A stretch of 64,000 bases of DNA from Rhodoluna sp. (GTDB taxonomy: Bacteria; Actinomycetota; Actinomycetes; Actinomycetales; Microbacteriaceae): the NCBI GenBank assembly GCA_024641985.1, contig JAHEBZ010000001.1, positions 1 through 64,000 on the forward strand, given 5' to 3'. This document shows, one piece after another, positions 16,431 through 24,527 of this stretch. Positions within the stretch are counted from its first letter, which is position 1. Each line of letters starts with the position of its first letter. The position numbers and the translations under genes were made by a program. Under the pieces are notes generated by a model. That model was not told the origin of the DNA. It saw only the letters and a program-made list of their open reading frames with translations, and searched no databases.

Positions 16431-17911
16431 GTCATGTAGTTGTCGTTGGATCGGGTCCAATTGGTTCGGCCTTTGCCAAAAAGCTTCATGACCTAAACCC
16501 GAGCGTAACCATCACCATGTTCGAGGTGGGCCCAGCTGCCACCAAGCCCCTGGGTCGCCATGTGCGCACGCTCGATAGCGATGCAGAAATGGTCGAGGCT
16601 CAGCAAAAGTGCCAAGGCCCGCACGCAGGCAGAGCTCACGATGCTTCCAAGATGCACACCGGCGTAGTCACCGCTCGCCCAGGCACTTTTCTAGTAGAGG
16701 AAAAGCCGGATTCTGAGATGCCAGCAACGGCTATGTCGGCAAACGTCGGTGGAATGGGTGCTCACTGGACTTGTGCTTGCCCACGCTTTGGTGCCGGCGA
16801 GGTGCCAGAATTCATTGACCGCGCCGAATACGACAGCGATCTGAGCGAGGCTTGGGCCATGCTCAAGGTCACGCAGACCGCCTTCGAAAACTTTCCAATG
16901 GGCAAGCAACTTCGCGAGATTCTTGGTGCAAAGTACAACGTGGGCCGCACGCCAGATCGGTTTGTGCAACCAATGCCGCTTGCAGTTGAAGTGCGAGATG
17001 ACCGCGCCTGGTGGACAGGCACCGATGTGATCGTTTCATCGATGGCGAATTCTTCTCGCTTCGAAATCGTCTCAGAAACACTTGTCACCGAGGTAATTCA
17101 CGATGGTTCAAAGGCAACGGGAGTTGTTGTCAAGGATGTCAAAACCGGTGAGACCCGCGAGGTTCAGGCCGATGCGGTTTTCGTGGCAGGCGACTCGATT
17201 CGCACGCCACAACTGCTGTTTAAATCGGGCATTCGCCCTAGGGCGCTCGGTCACTACCTAAACGACCACGGTCAGGTGCTTGGTTTGGCCGAATTACCGG
17301 ATTCGGTTACCGATACCTCAGGCAACTCAGCAAAACGCGGATCCCTCTCGTCATACAGCGGCGTCAGCTGGATTCCGTACGACCGAGAAAGCTTCCCGGT
17401 TCACGCGCAGATTATGCAGATGGATGCCTCGCCGATTCCACTTCAAGACTTGAAGGAGCCGCGACCAGGTGCCTACGTAGGCGTTGGCCTTTTTGTGCCT
17501 AAGCAGGTCACTTTCGAAGATTCCGTTGAGTTCTCTGAAACCGAGACAGATTTCTTCGGCATGCCAAAGCCAGCTCTTCACTACAAATGGAACGATGAAG
17601 ACAACCGCCGATTCGCTGAAGCCAAAGTGCTTCTAGCAGAGGTCTTAGACACCATCGGAACGCCGTTAGGAAATGGCCCAATCACCATGCCTCCGGGCAG
17701 TTCACTGCACTATCTAGGTACCGTTCGCATGGGTCAGTCAAATGACGGCACGAGCGTTTGCGACCAAGATTCCAAAATCTGGGGTTTCGAAAACCTCTAT
17801 GTCGGCGGCAACGGTGTCATCCCCACCGAAACTGCCGGCAACCCAACCCCAACATCCATGGCGTTCGCTATAAAGGCCGCCAGGGCCGTAAACAAAGGAG
17901 TTTCAAAATGA
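16427..17911 (+). CDS. Pyranose-oxidase-like FAD oxidoreductase, C-glycoside 3-oxidase type (copy 2)
   Basis: This 494-residue paralogue of the protein at 7448 has VVVGSGPIGSAFA at its N-terminus, GGMGAHWTCACPRF at the pyranose-oxidase FAD-histidine position, and the catalytic His/Asn pair in SLHYLGTVRMG and GNPTPTS. The start at ATG 16427 overlaps the upstream stop (ATGA); the track start at 16385 adds 14 residues inside the upstream gene. Its stop overlaps the beta subunit gene at 17908 by 4 bp. Direct coupling to two beta-alpha pairs makes C3 oxidation of a C-glycoside the best guess for its role. Confidence 0.84.
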   Translation: MSHVVVVGSGPIGSAFAKKLHDLNPSVTITMFEVGPAATKPLGRHVRTLDSDAEMVEAQQKCQGPHAGRAHDASKMHTGVVTARPGTFLVEEKPDSEMPATAMSANVGGMGAHWTCACPRFGAGEVPEFIDRAEYDSDLSEAWAMLKVTQTAFENFPMGKQLREILGAKYNVGRTPDRFVQPMPLAVEVRDDRAWWTGTDVIVSSMANSSRFEIVSETLVTEVIHDGSKATGVVVKDVKTGETREVQADAVFVAGDSIRTPQLLFKSGIRPRALGHYLNDHGQVLGLAELPDSVTDTSGNSAKRGSLSSYSGVSWIPYDRESFPVHAQIMQMDASPIPLQDLKEPRPGAYVGVGLFVPKQVTFEDSVEFSETETDFFGMPKPALHYKWNDEDNRRFAEAKVLLAEVLDTIGTPLGNGPITMPPGSSLHYLGTVRMGQSNDGTSVCDQDSKIWGFENLYVGGNGVIPTETAGNPTPTSMAFAIKAARAVNKGVSK

Positions 17912-18324
17912 TGAGAGACGCCATCATCGAGCCGGGTTCGCTCAAGCTCGAAGGCAACACGCTGTCGGTGGGTGTTCGCATGCCTTGGTATCGCGCCCTG
18001 CCACTGTCTTCGGTTTGCGACCTGGTGCTAGACATCGATGGTCAGGCAATCGATAAGGCCTCAACCCGCTGGCTCATCAACGGCGTGAACTACCGCGAAG
18101 ACGAATTGCCGCCTCTTTATCAAGACTGGTGGTTCGTTGCTGATACCGCGATCCTTTCGGGCACGCTTAGCGACGAAGTAGTCGCACAGCTTGACCCAAC
18201 TGCCGACCACGCGGTTCACGTTGGCTTGGGCATCTACATCCCCTACATCGATGCCGGAAACGGAACCCTTTTGGTTCACGAGGGCAACCGAGAGACCATG
18301 AAGCTAGAAAAGAAGGCTGCGTAA
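17908..18324 (+). CDS. C-glycoside deglycosidase beta subunit (copy 2)
   Basis: The 138-residue protein contains the family motif MPWYRALPLSSVCDL, then LINGVNYREDELPPLY and a C-terminal GLGIYIPYID strand. It should form the beta-sandwich subunit that assembles with the alpha subunit encoded immediately downstream (one-base overlap). A strong AAAGGAG ribosome site ends seven bases before ATG 17908; the track start at 17758 lies inside the flavoprotein gene and is not used. In characterised enzymes the beta subunit completes the active-site pocket of the C-C cleaving complex. Confidence 0.85.
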   Translation: MMRDAIIEPGSLKLEGNTLSVGVRMPWYRALPLSSVCDLVLDIDGQAIDKASTRWLINGVNYREDELPPLYQDWWFVADTAILSGTLSDEVVAQLDPTADHAVHVGLGIYIPYIDAGNGTLLVHEGNRETMKLEKKAA

Positions 18325-19376
18325 TGTCTGCACTGAAGCAAGGCCACCTACAGGGCACAACCCTCTACAGCTATACCCGCATGTTCCACCAGCGCGAAAT
18401 GACAATGGAAGAACTCATCCGTGAAGTCGCTCGCCGAGGCCAAGGCCCGGGCCTAGAGGTCATCGGCTTTCAGAGCATTCGCAATTTTCCGAACCCTGGT
18501 GACGAGTTCATTGGCAAGTTCAAAGATCTAATCGCAGAACTTGGCCTGATTCCAACCTCGCTGGCCGTCAACGCCGACTTGGGTTTGCGTCGCGACCGCT
18601 TGCTTACCCACGACGAAATGATCGACTACATGGCCGCGCAGATCAACCTTGCCTCAAAGCTCGGGTTCCCTCTGGCCCGCGTGCAGATCTCAATGACCCC
18701 AGATGTGATGGAGGCGTTGCTTCCGGTTGCTCAAAAGGCAAATGTGAAGTTGGGCCTCGAAGTTCACTCGCACCACTCGCCTCGCCACCAAGAAATGGTC
18801 GCTCACATCGAGCGCTACGAAAAGTTGAACTCGGGTTTCTTGGGCTTCGTGCCAGACTTCGGTGCCACCACCGTTGGCATGCCACCGAGCCTGATCAAAA
18901 AGTATCGCGAAACCGGTGTGCCAGAAGAGATGATTACCGAGCTTCTCGACCTTTGGCAGGTTCACCACGCTGAAGGCGCACCGAAGGATGGCCGCACTCA
19001 GGGCATGCGCATGGGCCAGGTTGCTGGCATCGCCGCTAAGTATGGCTTCGGCGAAACCGCTATCGATTATGCAATCAACCACTGCGGTCTTTTCGGCCAC
19101 GCTGATCCAAGCGAGTGGGCCGACATCATGCACCTGGTCTGGCACACCCACGGCAAGTTCTTTGGCATGGATGAAAACGGCGACGAGCCAACCACTCCGT
19201 TGGTCGACATCCTCAAGGTCTACGCCGACCACGGCTACACCGGCTCTATCTCAAGCGAATACGAAGGTTTTCACTGGGATAAATTCAGCAACCCATTCGA
19301 GCAGGTCGACGGTCACCAGAAGCGCATTCGCGAAATCATGCAAGGCTATGGCTACGAAGTAAGGACAAAGGCATAA
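18324..19376 (+). CDS. C-glycoside deglycosidase alpha subunit (copy 2)
   Basis: The 350-residue TIM barrel of the xylose-isomerase-like superfamily has a complete set of candidate metal ligands: E146 in GLEVHSHH, D178 in FVPDFG, H276 in HTHGKFF and E312 in SSEYEGFH. Characterised relatives (CarB/DfgA/DgpC type) use a divalent metal to cleave the C-C bond between a 3-oxo-sugar and an aromatic aglycone, giving 1,5-anhydro- or lactone-type sugar products. The gene is translationally coupled to beta copies on both sides (one-base overlaps), so a fixed subunit ratio is likely. Deglycosidase assignment rests on the beta partner and the 3-oxidase neighbour. Confidence 0.83.
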   Translation: MSALKQGHLQGTTLYSYTRMFHQREMTMEELIREVARRGQGPGLEVIGFQSIRNFPNPGDEFIGKFKDLIAELGLIPTSLAVNADLGLRRDRLLTHDEMIDYMAAQINLASKLGFPLARVQISMTPDVMEALLPVAQKANVKLGLEVHSHHSPRHQEMVAHIERYEKLNSGFLGFVPDFGATTVGMPPSLIKKYRETGVPEEMITELLDLWQVHHAEGAPKDGRTQGMRMGQVAGIAAKYGFGETAIDYAINHCGLFGHADPSEWADIMHLVWHTHGKFFGMDENGDEPTTPLVDILKVYADHGYTGSISSEYEGFHWDKFSNPFEQVDGHQKRIREIMQGYGYEVRTKA

Positions 19377-19777
19377 TGGCAACTCACGACACACTCCTCA
19401 ATACAAAGAGCCTGGCTGCAACACCAACCGGTTTGTCGCTGGCACTGACAGTTCCTTGGTATCGCAGTCTCTGGGTCTCATCGGTTACCTCAATCACAGT
19501 TTCGATCGATGGGCAAGAAGTTCCCCAAGACAACTTGTCATTTCGCCTGAACGGGCAGTCTTGGCCAATGAGCGAAGTTCCGAACCAATGGGAAACCCTT
19601 TGGTTCATGCAGGATCGTGCCTATTTAGATATGGATTTAGGTGCGGCCGGCGTAACTGGTGAAGATCACGAGATCACTATTCACGTAGAAATGCGCTTGC
19701 CCTACATGCAGATCAAGCCTGGCTTGTATCTTCCGAATATCGTTCACCAAGTAGTCACTTTGAAAGTGCAGGCATAA
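19376..19777 (+). CDS. C-glycoside deglycosidase beta subunit (copy 3)
   Basis: The 133-residue protein has the motif VPWYRSLWVSSVTSI, a FRLNGQSW segment and a C-terminal MRLPYMQIKPGLYLPN strand, matching the beta subunit at 17908. ATG 19376 overlaps the alpha copy 2 stop by one base, and the next alpha gene starts four bases after its own stop. The second beta-alpha unit in the same operon suggests a different substrate range or linkage position (for example 6-C versus 8-C glucosides), which is speculation. Confidence 0.84.
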   Translation: MATHDTLLNTKSLAATPTGLSLALTVPWYRSLWVSSVTSITVSIDGQEVPQDNLSFRLNGQSWPMSEVPNQWETLWFMQDRAYLDMDLGAAGVTGEDHEITIHVEMRLPYMQIKPGLYLPNIVHQVVTLKVQA

Positions 19778-19780
19778 AAA

Positions 19781-20785
19781 ATGACCGAAGTAGCAACTAA
19801 AGCTAAATTCAAGCTCGGCGTCACCCTCTATTCATTCGCATCTGAGTGGGCTGCGGGTGAATACAACCTCGACTCGATGCTAAAGCGAGTTGTTGACATG
19901 GGCATCGGCCCCGGTGTCGAAATCATGGCCTCCCAGACCGTGCGCACCTATCCAGAAACTCCAGACGAATTCGTCAAGGAATGGTTGGGCTACGTAGATA
20001 AGTACGGATTCGTTCCTTCGATGTATGGCACCAACTTGGACATGGGGCGTAACCGCGCTAAGGAAATGACTCTGGACGAAGAATATGAATTCGTGCTGAA
20101 GCAGATCGAAGCTGGAGCAAAGATGGGGTTCCCGACCATCAAGATCCAGAGTGCAACCGGTGAATTGCTTACCAAACTTCTGCCGCATGCTGAGCGCTTG
20201 AATGTAAAGCTCGGCTACGAGATTCACGCTCCTGAAGGCCCAAACACCGACAAGATCATGAAGATCCGCGATACCTATGCCAAGTTAGACAGCCCGCTAC
20301 TCGGGTTCGTGCCTGACTTCTCGTCGACCATGCACACCATGGGTCGCTCGATGCTGCAGACCTTCCGTGACCGCGGCTTGGATGAGGCAGCGATTCAGAA
20401 GGCGCTTGAGTTCTGGGCATCAGATGCACCAAACCCTGAGCGAATTGCAGGTTTCGTTGACTACCTAGCTAGCCGCGGAATCGATGCCAATACCCTCGGT
20501 CCATTCGGCCGCATGGCGTTCAACATGAATGGCCACATTGCTCCTGAAGAGTGGAAAGACATCATGCACCAGGTGGTTCACATTCACGCCAAGTTCTTCG
20601 ACATGAACGAAGACGGTTCGGTTGAGGCAATCGACTACGAAAAGCACACTCGCATTTTTGCTGAAGGCGGCTTCGACGGGTACATCTCATCTGAATGGGA
20701 AGGTCACGCCTTTGCCGACATCGGCCAGGTTGACCCGTTCGTGGTGGTGAAGCAGCAGCAAGACTTCATGAAGAAATTCATGTAA
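19781..20785 (+). CDS. C-glycoside deglycosidase alpha subunit (copy 3)
   Basis: The 334-residue TIM barrel resembles copy 2 throughout (GVTLYSFASEW, GPGVEIM, GFVPDFSSTMH, HIHAKFFDMNEDG, YISSEWEGHA). Candidate metal ligands are E147, D179, H269 and E305. It is the partner of the beta subunit at 19376. The conserved HxH-KFF block and SSE(W/Y)EG block distinguish copies 2 and 3 from the more diverged copy 1. A short gap of 37 bp with GAAGGGA before the next gene keeps it in the same transcript. Confidence 0.83.
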   Translation: MTEVATKAKFKLGVTLYSFASEWAAGEYNLDSMLKRVVDMGIGPGVEIMASQTVRTYPETPDEFVKEWLGYVDKYGFVPSMYGTNLDMGRNRAKEMTLDEEYEFVLKQIEAGAKMGFPTIKIQSATGELLTKLLPHAERLNVKLGYEIHAPEGPNTDKIMKIRDTYAKLDSPLLGFVPDFSSTMHTMGRSMLQTFRDRGLDEAAIQKALEFWASDAPNPERIAGFVDYLASRGIDANTLGPFGRMAFNMNGHIAPEEWKDIMHQVVHIHAKFFDMNEDGSVEAIDYEKHTRIFAEGGFDGYISSEWEGHAFADIGQVDPFVVVKQQQDFMKKFM

Positions 20786-20822
20786 ATATTCGAATTAGAA
20801 CTTTTTCCGAAGGGATTATCAA

Positions 20823-21833
20823 ATGTCGCAATCAACCCGCCCTGTAACGCTATTTACTGGTCAATGGGCCGACCTGCCTTTCGAAGAAGTTGCCCGTCTC
20901 GCGTCTTCTTGGGGCTACGACGGATTAGAAATTTGCACCTGGGGCGATCACCTCGATCTCAAACGTGCAGAGGAAGATCCGACGTATCTCCAAGGGCGTC
21001 GAGACATTCTCGACAAATACAACTTGAATGTCTACGCGATTTCTACCCACCTCAGTGGTCAGGCAGTCTGCGACAACCCGATCGACTTTCGTCACCAAGC
21101 AATTCTTCGCGATTACATGTGGGGCGATGGCGAAGCCGAGGGTGTTCGCCAACGTGCCGCCGAAGAGCAGAAGCGCGCGGCCCGAGTGGCTCGCAAGCTT
21201 GGCGTTGACACAGTTGTGGGGTTCACCGGTTCTAGCATCTGGCAGTACGTTGCTATGTTCCCACCGGTGCCCGAGTCGGTCATCGACGCCGGTTACCAAG
21301 ACTTTGCAGACCGCTGGAACCCGATTCTCGATGTCTTCGATGCCGAAGGAGTTCGCTTTGCACACGAGGTGCACCCTAGCGAAATCGCCTACGACTATTA
21401 CACGACGATAAAGACGCTTGAGGCAATAGACAACCGGCCAGCCTTCGGTTTGAACTGGGATCCATCTCACATGATGTGGCAAAACCTTGACCCGGTGGCA
21501 TTCATCCTTGATTTTGCCGATCGTATCTATCACGTTGACTGCAAAGACACACGCATGCGTCTAGGAAACGGCCGCAGGGGAGTGATGGGTTCACACCTGC
21601 CTTGGTCGCACATGCAGCGCGGCTGGGATTTCGTGTCTACCGGTCACGGCGATGTGCCGTGGGAAGACAGCTTCCGGGCCCTAGAATTCATCGGCTATAA
21701 AGGCCCGATCTCGATCGAATGGGAAGATGCCGGCATGGACCGCCTGCTGGGCGCCAAAGAGGCGGTGGGCTTTGTTCGTTCTTTGCTCTGGGAAAAGCCA
21801 GCGGGCGCGTTCGACGCAGCCTTCTCAAAGTAG
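20823..21833 (+). CDS. Xylose-isomerase-like TIM barrel sugar isomerase/epimerase
   Basis: The 336-residue protein belongs to the same superfamily as the alpha subunits but to a different branch. Its metal-binding blocks are FAHEVHPSEI, LNWDPSHMMW, IYHVDCKDT and SIEWEDAGMDR. It has no beta partner beside it. In 3-oxo-sugar pathways such proteins are thought to isomerise or epimerise the keto-sugar after the aglycone is released; the exact reaction is not readable here. It starts at ATG 20823 with a GAAGGGA ribosome site. Confidence 0.8.
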   Translation: MSQSTRPVTLFTGQWADLPFEEVARLASSWGYDGLEICTWGDHLDLKRAEEDPTYLQGRRDILDKYNLNVYAISTHLSGQAVCDNPIDFRHQAILRDYMWGDGEAEGVRQRAAEEQKRAARVARKLGVDTVVGFTGSSIWQYVAMFPPVPESVIDAGYQDFADRWNPILDVFDAEGVRFAHEVHPSEIAYDYYTTIKTLEAIDNRPAFGLNWDPSHMMWQNLDPVAFILDFADRIYHVDCKDTRMRLGNGRRGVMGSHLPWSHMQRGWDFVSTGHGDVPWEDSFRALEFIGYKGPISIEWEDAGMDRLLGAKEAVGFVRSLLWEKPAGAFDAAFSK

Positions 21834-21842
21834 AGAACTCAA

Positions 21843-22217
21843 ATGTCACACGACAACCGAGCAATCATCACTGAGTTTGCCGAGATTTTCTATCACCAGC
21901 GCGATGTGAAGCGGGCTTTCGACAAGTTTGTCGCAGGTGCCGCCTACATTCAGCACAACCCAACCATTGGCGATGGCGCTCAGGCAGCAATTGAAGCGCT
22001 CGCCGAAAAGTTCGGCCACCCCAATGCCAACTTTGAAATCAAAAAAATCCTGGTCGATGGTGATTTGGCAGTGGTGCACGTGCGTGCTTTCCCGAAGGGT
22101 GGCGCAGAGGCAGCCGTCGCCGACTTTTATCGCCTCCAAAATGGCAAAATTGTCGAGCACTGGGATGTCTTGCAGGTTGTGCCCGGTAGCGCCGTTAATA
22201 ACAACACAATGTTCTAA
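21843..22217 (+). CDS. SnoaL-like / NTF2-fold small protein
   Basis: The 124-residue protein has the layout of SnoaL-like polyketide-cyclase relatives: an N-terminal helix with IITEFAEIFYHQRDV, YIQHNPTIGDG, and C-terminal DFYRLQNGKIVEHWDVLQ. Members bind small hydrophobic or carbonyl compounds in a cone-shaped pocket. As the last gene of the operon, nine bases after the isomerase gene, it might act on the released aglycone or on an unstable sugar product, but no function is established. Confidence 0.78.
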   Translation: MSHDNRAIITEFAEIFYHQRDVKRAFDKFVAGAAYIQHNPTIGDGAQAAIEALAEKFGHPNANFEIKKILVDGDLAVVHVRAFPKGGAEAAVADFYRLQNGKIVEHWDVLQVVPGSAVNNNTMF

Positions 22218-22539
22218 ATATTCACCCAAGATTTAATTTGCTTTGCAGGCCAGAACTGTGGCAAGATAGACAAGTTCGTGAGTAGTCGCGCTTTCTTGCG
22301 TGAACCACTGCAGGCATGTGAATCACCGCAAGGTTGGTTCCCCCGGCAGCTGAACAAAAATGTATTCGACCAAGAGTTTTAGGGTTTGCGTTCATAAAAA
22401 TGCGCGACACGCCCGACAGCGTGGGTCGGACAAGCAGTACCCCAGGCAACTGGGTTTTGACAGAAGAACAGTGGTGCAACAGAAGTAGTGCTACTAAGCG
22501 TCCCGTGAGAAATCACGGGTAGAACGAGAGCGAGTCAAG
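22218..22539 (+). promoter_or_regulatory. S10 operon leader and promoter region
   Basis: This 322-bp gap has no credible gene. It ends the sugar island and must hold the S10 operon promoter; a weak TTGCAG (22243) with a poor -10 near 22265 is the best candidate and is uncertain. The 3' half could fold into several hairpins: CACGC/GCGTG at 22408-22423, the competing CCGAC/GTCGG at 22413-22429, CCCAG-GCAA-CTGGG-TTTT at 22441-22458, and CCCGTGA-GAAA-TCACGGG at 22502-22519. Two hairpins have GNRA tetraloops and one resembles an attenuator. Autoregulation by L4, as in enterobacteria, is possible but not shown. Confidence 0.5.
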
Positions 22540-22848
22540 ATGGCCGGACAGAAAATCCGCATTCGACTTAAGTCTTATGACCACGAGGTCATTGACACTT
22601 CGGCACGCAAGATCGTCGACACGGTTACCCGTGCCGGTGCGACCGTTGTGGGCCCAGTGCCTTTGCCGACCGAAAAGAACGTTGTGTGTGTGATCCGCTC
22701 ACCGCACAAATACAAAGACAGCCGCGAGCACTTCGAGATGCGCACCCACAAGCGCGTTATCGACATCATTGACCCAACTCCAAAGGCAGTTGACTCTCTG
22801 ATGCGTCTCGACCTTCCGGCAGACGTCAACATCGAGATCAAGCTCTAA
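22540..22848 (+). CDS. rpsJ: 30S ribosomal protein S10
   Basis: The 102-residue product has the S10 signature [14 protein letters not shown] and the RTHKRVIDI loop. First gene of the S10 operon; in the cell it also serves in transcription antitermination through NusB binding. It follows the structured leader and precedes rplC by eight bases. Confidence 0.98.
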   Translation: MAGQKIRIRLKSYDHEVIDTSARKIVDTVTRAGATVVGPVPLPTEKNVVCVIRSPHKYKDSREHFEMRTHKRVIDIIDPTPKAVDSLMRLDLPADVNIEIKL

Positions 22849-22856
22849 GGAAAATC

Positions 22857-23507
22857 ATGTCTACCAACAGAACCGTCAAGGGACTTCTGGGCAAGAAGCT
22901 CGGCATGACTCAGGTATGGGATGAGAACAACAAGCTTGTTCCTGTCACCGTCGTTGAGGCTGGCTCGAACGTTGTCACCCAGATCAAGAACATCGAGATC
23001 GATGGCTACACCGCCATTCAGATCGCATACGGCGCCATCGACCCACGCAAGACCACCCAGCCTCTAGCTGGTCACTTTGCAAAGGCTGGCGTTACTCCTC
23101 GTCGTCACATCGCCGAGATCCGCACCGCAGACGCAGCTGACTACTCAGTAGGCCAGGAGCTCGGTGTTGAGGTACTAGAGGTTGGCCAGCTGGTCGACGT
23201 AGTTGGAACCTCAAAGGGTAAGGGCTTCGCCGGTCACATGAAGCGCCACGGCTTCTCGGGTGTAGGTGCATCTCACGGTGCTCACCGCAACCACCGCAAG
23301 CCTGGTTCGATCGGTGCCTCATCAACCCCGTCACGCGTGTTCAAAGGAACCCGCATGGCTGGTCGCATGGGTGGCGAGCGCACTACCGCTATGAACCTAA
23401 CCTTGCACGCAATCGACGCCGAAAAGGGTCTATTGCTAATCAAGGGTGCCGTACCTGGTCCTAAGGGTCAGCTCGTATTCGTCCGCAACGCAGTGAAGGG
23501 AGCGTAA
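22857..23507 (+). CDS. rplC: 50S ribosomal protein L3
   Basis: The 216-residue product starts [15 protein letters not shown] and contains the [19 protein letters not shown] loop that reaches the peptidyl transferase centre. It is of usual length and lies in the S10 operon between rpsJ and rplD. Confidence 0.98.
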   Translation: MSTNRTVKGLLGKKLGMTQVWDENNKLVPVTVVEAGSNVVTQIKNIEIDGYTAIQIAYGAIDPRKTTQPLAGHFAKAGVTPRRHIAEIRTADAADYSVGQELGVEVLEVGQLVDVVGTSKGKGFAGHMKRHGFSGVGASHGAHRNHRKPGSIGASSTPSRVFKGTRMAGRMGGERTTAMNLTLHAIDAEKGLLLIKGAVPGPKGQLVFVRNAVKGA

Positions 23508-23512
23508 CTCTA

Positions 23513-24202
23513 ATGACCGAAGTCACCAAGATTGACGTTCTCGACGTCGCAGGTAAGAAGGCAGGCTCAGCAGAGCTTCCTGCAGACCTTTTCGATGTCC
23601 AGACAAACGTTCCACTAATCCACCAGGTTGTTGTTGCTCAGCTAGCAGCAGCTCGCCAGGGCACCAGCTCAACCAAGCGTCACAACGAGGTTTCTGGTAC
23701 CGGTAAGAAGCCTTTTAAGCAGAAGGGAACCGGTCGCGCTCGTCAGGGCTCGATGCGTGCTCCTCAGATGCGCGGTGGTTACATTGCTCACGGTCCAAAG
23801 CCTCGCGATTACGACCAGCGCACTCCTAAAAAGATGAAGGCAGCGGCTATCCGCGGCGCAGTTTCTGACCGCGCACGCAACGGCCGTCTACACGTCATCG
23901 CAGAGTTCGCAATTGGCACCGCTCCTTCAACCAAGGCAGCAGCCGCAATTCTTGCTCAGCTAACTCAGCGTCGCAATGTTCTAGTTGTTCTAGACCGCAC
24001 CGATGACACCAGCTACAAGAGCTTGCGCAACCTACAGAACGTTCACGTTCTGCCTGTTGACCAGCTAAACGCTTACGACATCTTGTTGAGCGACGACTTG
24101 GTGTTCACCAAGTCAGCGCTTGACGCATACATCGCAGGTCCTGCCAAGGGCGCATCGGCTAAGGCTGTTGCAACTTCGGCTGAGGCCGCCAAGGAGGCAT
24201 AA
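23513..24202 (+). CDS. rplD: 50S ribosomal protein L4
   Basis: The 229-residue product has the L4 tunnel loop ([19 protein letters not shown]) around residues 65-85. L4 lines the exit tunnel and in some bacteria represses its own operon by binding the leader. A short Ala-rich C-terminal tail ([16 protein letters not shown]) is added to the usual core. Confidence 0.98.
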   Translation: MTEVTKIDVLDVAGKKAGSAELPADLFDVQTNVPLIHQVVVAQLAAARQGTSSTKRHNEVSGTGKKPFKQKGTGRARQGSMRAPQMRGGYIAHGPKPRDYDQRTPKKMKAAAIRGAVSDRARNGRLHVIAEFAIGTAPSTKAAAAILAQLTQRRNVLVVLDRTDDTSYKSLRNLQNVHVLPVDQLNAYDILLSDDLVFTKSALDAYIAGPAKGASAKAVATSAEAAKEA

Positions 24203-24204
24203 GC

Positions 24205-24504
24205 ATGACTGCGATCAACAAAGACCCACGCGAGGTCATCATCAAGCCAATCGTCTCTGAAAAGAGCTACGCATTGATCGACAACGGAAAGTACACCTTT
24301 GAGGTGGACCCACGTTCGAACAAGACCGAAATCAAGCAGGCCATCGAAGTTATCTTCGGCGTCAAGGTTGCTTCGGTTAACACTCTGAACCGTGTTGGCA
24401 AAACCCGCCGCACCAAGTTCGGTCTAGGCAAGCGCAAAGACACCAAGCGCGCCATCGTCACCCTAAAGTCCGGCACCATCGACATCTTCACCAACGTCGG
24501 TTAA
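24205..24504 (+). CDS. rplW: 50S ribosomal protein L23
   Basis: The 99-residue product has the L23 features [12 protein letters not shown] and [17 protein letters not shown]. It sits at the tunnel exit, where trigger factor and SRP dock. It begins two bases after rplD. Confidence 0.97.
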   Translation: MTAINKDPREVIIKPIVSEKSYALIDNGKYTFEVDPRSNKTEIKQAIEVIFGVKVASVNTLNRVGKTRRTKFGLGKRKDTKRAIVTLKSGTIDIFTNVG

Positions 24505-24527
24505 GCGGAAGTAGAGGAACATACAAA

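Noticed and set aside
264-22217. Island as a transposon, prophage or integrative element
   Set aside because: No integrase, transposase, tRNA, att repeat or terminal inverted repeat was seen at either edge.
22408-22429. H-type pseudoknot in the rpsJ leader
   Set aside because: The connecting loops would be 0-1 base, too short to cross five-base stems; alternative hairpins are more plausible.
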